Shown one piece after another: positions 53,593 through 58,802 of a DNA stretch of 58,802 nucleotides. The DNA comes from Bacteriovoracaceae bacterium UBA4096 (GTDB lineage Bacteria > Bdellovibrionota > Bacteriovoracia > Bacteriovoracales > Bacteriovoracaceae). The DNA lies in the NCBI GenBank assembly GCA_002381945.1, contig DFXY01000031.1, positions 65,734-124,535 on the forward strand. The letters run 5' to 3'. The notes beneath the pieces are model-generated. The model searched no databases. It had not been told where the DNA came from and was given only the letters and a program-made list of their open reading frames with translations. Both the position numbers and the translations under genes were made by a program. Position 1 is the first letter of the stretch; each line of letters begins with the position of its first letter.

Positions 53593-54228
53593 TTAATGAC
53601 CATGACCATATTCTGCCGTATCTGTTGAGTACACGTCAGTGATCGCAATTAAACCAACGTTTTCTCTAACAATCTGGTCTTCGGGGTGTAGGTCACGTGA
53701 TTCTATGAGATAAGCTGAGTCATCCCTTCTTTTAATTGTCACAGGTATGAATTTAAAATAGCCATCACGATATCGGTAAACACCTGTGTTGTTTTTACTT
53801 GTTACCAAAGATGATTTTCTTATGGAAATTTCGTTGATCCCAACTTCCTGAAGTTTTACATCTAATGAATTAAATGCTTCCTTCGATAGTTTGAAACCTT
53901 TTTCTTCATTAACCTCAGTAATTGCCTTATCAGGTCCAACTTTCTCGCCGCCACCATGGTCATGTTCGTCGGCTTTTTCTTCACCATGGTCATGTTCGTC
54001 GGCTTTTTTTTCACCGTGGCCATGTTCATCGGCTTTTTCTTCACTGTGGCCATGTTCATCGGCTTTTTCTTCACCATGGCCATGTTCATCGGCTTTGCCA
54101 TGCCCATGCTCATCTTCATGTTTCTTAAAAGTTTTTGTTTCTTTTTTTGAATTTGTAACTCGGGCACTTACGCTAAATGCTATAATTGTTACACTCAGAA
54201 AAATAACGAGTAAAAATGACAGTTTCAT
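53593..54228 (-). CDS. Shortened CzcB-like adaptor with His repeats
   Basis: 211 residues: signal peptide (about 1-24), then five copies of a 10-residue unit like ADEHGHGEEK (about 43-92), then a C-terminal domain (about 105-205). The last domain, with NNTGVYRYRDGYFKFIPVTI and EDQIVRENVGLIAI, corresponds to the membrane-proximal part of RND adaptors. The hairpin, lipoyl and most of the beta-barrel domains are missing, since CzcB/CusB proteins have 400-500 residues. It is nevertheless in the adaptor position of a C-B-A operon and 12 bases before the pump gene. Confidence 0.6.
   Translation of the reverse strand: MKLSFLLVIFLSVTIIAFSVSARVTNSKKETKTFKKHEDEHGHGKADEHGHGEEKADEHGHSEEKADEHGHGEKKADEHDHGEEKADEHDHGGGEKVGPDKAITEVNEEKGFKLSKEAFNSLDVKLQEVGINEISIRKSSLVTSKNNTGVYRYRDGYFKFIPVTIKRRDDSAYLIESRDLHPEDQIVRENVGLIAITDVYSTDTAEYGHGH
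53953..54102. repeat. Five tandem 30-bp repeats coding His-rich decapeptides
   Basis: Units start at 53953, 53983, 54013, 54043 and 54073 and share the core GTCATGTTCGTCGGCTTTTT or a close variant (G/C and G/A exchanges). In the gene they code A-D-E-H-(G/D)-H-x-E-(E/K)-K. The fifth unit has a changed end. Length changes by slippage are likely, so strains may differ in copy number. Confidence 0.85.
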
Positions 54229-54236
54229 ATTTTTTC

Positions 54237-55478
54237 CTAATTAATAGATGTGTTCTTGAAGAGGTTTTCCAATAGCTGTGTCTCACCTCTGATAAATACG
54301 ATCTCTTCGAGTGATATAAGTAGATCGTTCTCTGTCTCAAATCGTGACTCGAGAAAATCGATATGTTGGCGATGAGACTCGATCGTCATTGGTATTGAGA
54401 CAATACCTCTTGCAAATAATCTTTCAACTTCTGAATGCTGTTTATTAAGTTTCTCGAGAGTTGTCATTTGTGAAAGAACTTGAACTGAACGTTCATATTT
54501 TTTTATAAGCATAGCTTTCTTGAGATTTAAATTTCTGATGGAATTGGTGCTTTCTACCTTTTGTGCAGCCATTCTTTTGGTGGCATTCAACTTACCGGCA
54601 TTATTGGTGTGGAACAAAGGAAGATCAAAAGTAATGGCAACTCCTGCGGATATAAATTCATCATTACCTTGAGTTTGATATTCCAAGACGGGACCAATCG
54701 CTATGTTAGAATAGCCAAGCGAGTTTTGAACCGATAACTCTGCTTCTGCTTGCTTGATCTTTAAATCCTCTACATTAACTAGTCCACTTTCTGATGATTT
54801 TAAATTTTTCAGAGGAAGAAGAAGATCCTGATAAGGCAAGCTTTTATAGTAAGGTTTGAAATTGTCACAGTCTGTAATAAAAATCAGTTCACCTTCAAGT
54901 ATTGTCTTCTCATTTGCAAAGTCATTTAACTTCGCCTTGTAGTCATTTGAAGCTAATTGAAGGGTAAGAAGCGAGACTCTTTCTTCTGGTGTCAATCCAG
55001 TCCTTGAACTGAGCTTTTTAATCACGTTCTCAAATGTACCGATAGCTTCTTTAACCGCATCTATTAAGATGGATAGCTGAGCCACTTTTTGATACTTCAG
55101 TGCATATCCAACTGTCGTTTCGACACCTTTAAGGTTCAATAAGCGTTTCTCTATATTTGCTGAAAGTTGAGCTTCTTCTATTCGTTTCTTGCGTTTGGCC
55201 CCTAGTTCGTAAATGTGCTGAGCGGTTACCTGTATATTATTTATATCTATTCCGAATTGATTGCCCTTAAGATACTCGGTTTCAATCACAGGGTTAGGTC
55301 TTTGTTTTGCTAAGTCGACAGTGCTTTCCACTTGACTTATACGCTTGCTAATTTGCTCCTGAATAGGATTTTTGGAATTAATTCTATTGTAAAAATCATT
55401 GATACTTTTAAATTCACAAACGCTTTGTGAGAAAGCTGTCCCACTAAACAGTGAGATGCCTAAAAGAAATAAGAACAT
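54237..55478 (-). CDS. czcC: CzcC/TolC-family outer-membrane channel protein
   Basis: 413 residues with a signal peptide (about 1-17, ending AFS) and the duplicated helical hairpin layout of TolC family proteins. It contains AKQRPNPVIETEYLKGNQFGIDI, GAKRKKRIEEAQLSANIEKRLL, SRTGLTPEERVSLL and GVAITFDLPLFHTNNAGKLNATKRMAAQK. It is the outer-membrane duct of the metal exporter; eight bases separate it from the adaptor gene. Confidence 0.85.
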   Translation of the reverse strand: MFLFLLGISLFSGTAFSQSVCEFKSINDFYNRINSKNPIQEQISKRISQVESTVDLAKQRPNPVIETEYLKGNQFGIDINNIQVTAQHIYELGAKRKKRIEEAQLSANIEKRLLNLKGVETTVGYALKYQKVAQLSILIDAVKEAIGTFENVIKKLSSRTGLTPEERVSLLTLQLASNDYKAKLNDFANEKTILEGELIFITDCDNFKPYYKSLPYQDLLLPLKNLKSSESGLVNVEDLKIKQAEAELSVQNSLGYSNIAIGPVLEYQTQGNDEFISAGVAITFDLPLFHTNNAGKLNATKRMAAQKVESTNSIRNLNLKKAMLIKKYERSVQVLSQMTTLEKLNKQHSEVERLFARGIVSIPMTIESHRQHIDFLESRFETENDLLISLEEIVFIRGETQLLENLFKNTSIN

Positions 55479-55518
55479 AAATACCTCTGAAATAATTTAA
55501 AATCGAAAAATAGAAAAG

Positions 55519-55863
55519 CTAAGCAGGAATTGGAGGACGGATAATCTTGGACAAGGTAGGCGAAGGAACCGCCAAGGAATAATCGAAAAATTCTAATGAG
55601 AAGTTTAAGTTAGATATACTTGTTATTGACCCAACTGAAAAATTAACTGCTGCATGGATATGAGCACCATGGCAGTGATGTGAGTCTGAATTTTGAGTAT
55701 GTTTTTGCTGAGCTGAATCTTTGCTAGTCTTATTAAATTCTTGTTTTAGGTTGGAATCAGAAGTTTCTGAACTATGGCAAATAGACAAGTCGTCAGCTAT
55801 GCAAGTAGTTGAGAAATCTATGAATACGGTAAGTATTAGAATCAGTGCTAAAATAAATCGCAT
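55519..55863 (-). CDS. His/Cys-rich small exported protein ahead of the czc genes
   Basis: 114 residues: signal peptide (about 1-23), CHSSETSD, HHCHGAHIHAAV and a C-terminal hydrophobic stretch that ends SKIIRPPIPA. The same plan and a similar end (FEIIKPPLV) occur in the protein at 58340-58666. First gene of the metal operon; metal sensing or chaperoning in the periplasm is inferred from residues and place. Confidence 0.6.
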   Translation of the reverse strand: MRFILALILILTVFIDFSTTCIADDLSICHSSETSDSNLKQEFNKTSKDSAQQKHTQNSDSHHCHGAHIHAAVNFSVGSITSISNLNFSLEFFDYSLAVPSPTLSKIIRPPIPA

Positions 55864-55911
55864 AATTTTATATATTATATAACTATCATTTATAAATCAC
55901 AATTAATTTAG

Positions 55912-56352
55912 TCATTTGCAATTTTCGAGTGCTTGCTCTCTAACGTCTTTTTCAAAAAGGTCTATCAGTACCTTTTTGAGGTTAGGGAATAGCTTAACTT
56001 CTTCAGAGCATAAGAAAAAATTGTTCTTTGTGCATTTCTTGACAAGCAAACTCCATCTGTCATTTTCTAGTAGGGCTTTACTACAAAAATCAACTGTACC
56101 TACTTCTCTTAGATATTCGTTGAATCGCTTGAGGCTCCGGCTATTTTCTTCTAGTTCATCTATCAATATTTGGAGCTCAGTAAAGTATCTTTTTATAGTT
56201 GCATGTTCTTCACTATAATATGGAGTATTTTCCATTTTAATTTCCAAATTTCCTCGAGATACTGCCAGCTCTTCAGTTCTTCGAGATGGATTAAATTGGG
56301 CAAGTACATTTGAAGAGAAAACTATTGTGATTGAGATTAATAATAATTTCAT
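55912..56352 (-). CDS. Small exported protein, partner of the second TolC-like gene
   Basis: 146 residues with a signal peptide (about 1-18, ending VLA), a helical mature part and four Cys (in FCSKALL, VKKCTK, LCSEE and at the C-terminal ENCK) that could form two disulphides. It overlaps the TolC-like gene upstream as ATGA. No family recognised. Confidence 0.55.
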   Translation of the reverse strand: MKLLLISITIVFSSNVLAQFNPSRRTEELAVSRGNLEIKMENTPYYSEEHATIKRYFTELQILIDELEENSRSLKRFNEYLREVGTVDFCSKALLENDRWSLLVKKCTKNNFFLCSEEVKLFPNLKKVLIDLFEKDVREQALENCK

Positions 56353-57638
56353 AAGTGAGTTCCTTTTACTTTTTCAACTGCTTCTCTGGAGTGAGCATAA
56401 TCCCCATGAAATATCATTCGAGACAGCTTATCTTCGCTGCTTAGAAAGCGATACATAACAGCAAAGAGCGATGTGTCTGCTTCAATGTAATTTCTTGAAG
56501 CTTCAATTAGAGCAAGAGAATCTACTTCTTCCCCTAATCGTAATCGGTTGTACATATTATTAAGTGAAGATGAAGCCAAGTATACGCGTTGATTAATATT
56601 TCTATAATTACTCAGATCCAAATTGTAGTTATTCACTAATAGTTTCAAATGTCTTTTAACTGTTTCTTTTACAGCCTTCTGCTGAACTTTAAGAATCTCT
56701 TTTTGTGATCGGACAATTCTTAAAGAAGCTGCTGTTCCAAAACCTAATCCAGGTTGAACTGGAAGATTGTCAAATACTCCCCCTGTGAGCCCGCGACTTA
56801 AGCTTGAAGCTCCAAGGAATGCATATTGTACTTCTTTGCGAGCGTATTTGGACGCTTCTATTAAATGATCAAATTGACGAATCTCTGGAGATTCATCCAC
56901 AGCTCTGAATACGAAATCTTCATAATTCAATTGCGAAAGCGAATCATAGTCTGGGAGCTTTATTTGCTTAGCTTTTAATCTTACGCCTGTTTCATATCCC
57001 ATCATAAATGCAAGTAGGCTTTCTTCTTCTGCTATAAGAACTTCTATGGCCCGAGTATCTTCATCAAGAGCAAGAAGCCTTTGTTTTATTTCTTGAGATA
57101 CCGTTATTGAAGCACCGCCAAAAGTCTCCCTTACTTTTACGATACTATAAATCTCGTTCAGATCTTTTCTGCTCTTTTTGATATGCTCTAGCAAAGAAGT
57201 GTCTAATAGTAAGTGGAAGTAGAGTGATTTTGCAGTAAGAACTTCATTTCCCCATAACGCTCTATAGCCTTCGAGGTCTGCTTTATAAAAAAGTTTTGCT
57301 TGTGATACCCTAAACCAATTTGCAGGAACGACAAAAGGTGCAATGTCTTCAACTATTGAAAAGGCACCTGATGCTACACCGACTGGCCCTCCAGCAAATA
57401 TCTCTACTGCTGAAGAAGCAAGTTTCCACAAATTTAACCTAGGAAGAAGGTTCATGCGTGCAAAAGTTATTGATTCCTTTGTCTGATAAACTCTAAGAGC
57501 AGATTCATAAACAGTAAGATTTTCATTACTTATTTTTCCTACTACTTGATCAAGACTTACTTCTATCGTTTCATTCGACTGTGACATTGAGACAGAAGAA
57601 AAGCATAATATGAATATTAGTATGATTATTTTTTTCAT
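56349..57638 (-). CDS. TolC-like outer-membrane protein, second copy type
   Basis: 429 residues with a signal peptide (about 1-19) and helical hairpins as in TolC family proteins (VSLDQVVGKISNENLTVYESALRVYQTKESITFARMNLLPRLNLWK; later KAVKETVKRHLKLLVNNYNLDLSNYRN). A Gly/Ala-rich insertion (EIFAGGPVGVASGAFSIVEDIAPFVV, about 78-103) is unusual and may be a membrane contact. No pump gene is adjacent in the window, so the partner is unknown. Confidence 0.68.
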   Translation of the reverse strand: MKKIIILIFILCFSSVSMSQSNETIEVSLDQVVGKISNENLTVYESALRVYQTKESITFARMNLLPRLNLWKLASSAVEIFAGGPVGVASGAFSIVEDIAPFVVPANWFRVSQAKLFYKADLEGYRALWGNEVLTAKSLYFHLLLDTSLLEHIKKSRKDLNEIYSIVKVRETFGGASITVSQEIKQRLLALDEDTRAIEVLIAEEESLLAFMMGYETGVRLKAKQIKLPDYDSLSQLNYEDFVFRAVDESPEIRQFDHLIEASKYARKEVQYAFLGASSLSRGLTGGVFDNLPVQPGLGFGTAASLRIVRSQKEILKVQQKAVKETVKRHLKLLVNNYNLDLSNYRNINQRVYLASSSLNNMYNRLRLGEEVDSLALIEASRNYIEADTSLFAVMYRFLSSEDKLSRMIFHGDYAHSREAVEKVKGTHL

Positions 57639-57641
57639 AGC

Positions 57642-58268
57642 TTACTCGTGAACTTTGTATGCAATAAAGTTGAAAATGTTAGCATTCGTCGAAGGTTGGA
57701 TCTGCCCGCTTAGGCTATCTATATCTATCATATCCCCATTCAAAATCGAGCTGGCAATGTTTTCTGAACTTATGCTGTCACCTCTGTCAGCGATCTTGAT
57801 TAAGTAAAGATTGGGGCAAGATTCATGAGATATGGCCAATGCACCTTTCTCAACATCAGGACGGATATTACTTACTCTGCATCCTACAGCACTAATCGAA
57901 CTATTGGAGTCCCATTGAACAACTTGGGTATTGAGCATTAAGTTATTTAGATCCGAACTTATTTCTTCTAATTGTCTTACTCTGTTTACTCTAATAGGAG
58001 GTAGGCTTGGTGTGAGAGTAATCCTTATATTGAAGGTTCCTACGTTTGTTTTAATAGTTCCTTCATAATTACCTTTGATGGCTTGATAGAACAGGTGTCT
58101 CCTTGCAAGATCTTTTTCCATGATTTCCGCTTTTAAAGCAAGATTGTTATTCTCTACATCACGTAATGTATCACCTTCAATTCGAGCTTTTTCTTTTAAA
58201 CGTTCGTCACCTTTGCTGCATGAAATTACAGAAAACGAAAGTAGAATCAACATAAAAATAGTCTTCAC
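57642..58268 (-). CDS. Lipoprotein preceding the second TolC-like gene
   Basis: 208 residues: lipoprotein signal (VISC), a charged coiled-coil helix (about 22-62) and a beta-rich domain with two Cys (VGCRVSN and HESCPNLY) that may pair. Three bases separate it from the TolC-like gene, so one operon. No family recognised. Confidence 0.55.
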   Translation of the reverse strand: MKTIFMLILLSFSVISCSKGDERLKEKARIEGDTLRDVENNNLALKAEIMEKDLARRHLFYQAIKGNYEGTIKTNVGTFNIRITLTPSLPPIRVNRVRQLEEISSDLNNLMLNTQVVQWDSNSSISAVGCRVSNIRPDVEKGALAISHESCPNLYLIKIADRGDSISSENIASSILNGDMIDIDSLSGQIQPSTNANIFNFIAYKVHE

Positions 58269-58339
58269 TGAATACTCCTTGATAGTTTATCAAGATCAAA
58301 ATTAGAAAATTAGAAAATTAGAAATGGATATAGGAAAAA

Positions 58340-58666
58340 CTAGACGAGAGGTGGTTTTATGATTTCAAAAAAATTTTCAGTAATTTGTAGACTTACATCT
58401 TGAAAGTTCAAGAGAAAGTAATTAGTGGAAATATTGAGATCAGATGGAGAAACTAAAACGACTAAGCTATGACAATGCCTACAACAATGAGAGGAATTGC
58501 AATTATCTCCGTGACTGTTCTGATGACTGGTTTCTTGGACTAACCGTTCCAAGCTGTTAGACACTTCAGCTTGATTTTCTTCATGAACATGAGAACCGGC
58601 TTGGGATACGGTGGTCCCAATAACATTAATAACAATTAATAGAAGGAAAAGAATTACCTTATTCAT
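58340..58666 (-). CDS. His/Cys-rich small exported protein, paralogue of 55519-55863
   Basis: 108 residues: signal peptide (about 1-23), SHVHEEN, a central CNSSHCCRHCHS cluster and a hydrophobic C-terminus ending FEIIKPPLV. Layout and end match the protein at 55519-55863, though identity is low. The cluster could bind copper or zinc. About 70 bases separate it from the lipoprotein gene. The remaining 136 bases to the window end hold no gene I can support. Confidence 0.55.
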   Translation of the reverse strand: MNKVILFLLLIVINVIGTTVSQAGSHVHEENQAEVSNSLERLVQETSHQNSHGDNCNSSHCCRHCHSLVVLVSPSDLNISTNYFLLNFQDVSLQITENFFEIIKPPLV

Positions 58667-58802
58667 GAGGGAAATTTCTTATCACGAGCAAGAATGCTTA
58701 TCAAGTTCTTTAGAATTTTTACCTAGTGATGCTGGAGACATAAACTACCGAAACTATTACTTAACTTTTAATGGACTTGACCTTCCCCCTATAAACTAAT
58801 CC

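Noticed and set aside
53953..54102. Regular 30-bp repeats as a possible CRISPR array
   Set aside because: Units are directly adjacent without spacers, keep a coding frame and code for a His-rich metal-binding stretch; no cas gene is present.
53891..54244. Plus-strand frames rich in Ser/Pro or Phe/Met over the His-repeat region
   Set aside because: They are mirror frames of the 30-bp repeats in the adaptor gene on the other strand; repeats of 30 bases stay open in several frames by nature.
58611..58799. Plus-strand frame of 62 codons at the window end
   Set aside because: It covers the start and promoter region of the minus-strand small protein, has no ribosome site and no recognisable features.

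Overview
The window reads as chromosomal DNA of a Gram-negative, AT-rich bacterium, most likely a member of Bdellovibrionota close to the Bacteriovorax/Peredibacter group. The basis is inference from gene content. It has very many small Sec-exported proteins and lipoproteins, a long tail-fibre-like surface lipoprotein with an S74-type C-terminus, an outer-membrane porin, a TonB receptor and TolC/RND parts. No rRNA, tRNA or CRISPR array was seen.

Layout. (1) 0.1-14.6 kb: respiratory, copper and surface genes. These are a periplasmic CbiX-like protein plus a copper nitrite reductase with an extra cupredoxin domain, a 1483-residue fibre-like lipoprotein, a porin, a LysR/YceI divergent pair around a perfect 24-bp palindrome, two divergent FixH/YtkA-like small proteins and an OprC/NosA-like TonB receptor. 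(2) 14.8-23.7 kb: a tightly coupled operon of five exported proteins (lipoprotein, Gly-rich collagen-like protein, two helical proteins, and a pre-toxin-TG polymorphic toxin) followed by a likely immunity gene and a terminator. This is a candidate undescribed toxin-display or delivery system. (3) 23.8-45.0 kb: an integrative conjugative-type element. Its left half, all on the minus strand, carries a HEPN/BolA-like pair, tyrosine integrase, excisionase, SSB, an AT-hook-like small protein, a nested inverted repeat that could be oriT, a Replic_Relax-type protein, a VirD4-type coupling ATPase and a reduced VirB-type secretion operon. That operon starts with three tiny genes behind a near-consensus sigma-54 promoter. 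Its right half, on the plus strand, starts with an NtrC-type sigma-54 activator. It continues with a formamidase/cyclase-like enzyme, a 7TM hybrid histidine kinase, and then a pentapeptide/membrane protein, an MNT nucleotidyltransferase and two unknown proteins. (4) 45.0-49.7 kb: an IS481-type element with an in-frame stop in its transposase, flanked by a headless ACR3 arsenite permease on the right and a gene fragment on the left. A CX5R phosphatase, ArsH and a second permease of the bile-acid/arsenite superfamily follow. (5) 49.8-58.7 kb: a heavy-metal CzcCBA-like RND operon with His-rich accessory proteins and a much shortened adaptor, then a second cluster with a TolC-like protein, a lipoprotein and a paralogous His/Cys-rich small protein.

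How they fit together. The most coherent reading is that the element's histidine kinase and NtrC regulator sense a small molecule, possibly one handled by the formamidase-like enzyme. They would then switch on the divergent transfer operon through the sigma-54 promoter at about 38.02 kb. The neighbouring toxin operon and the metal/arsenic genes are separate cargo or chromosomal islands. The functional links are inference from order, overlap and motifs; no database search was run.
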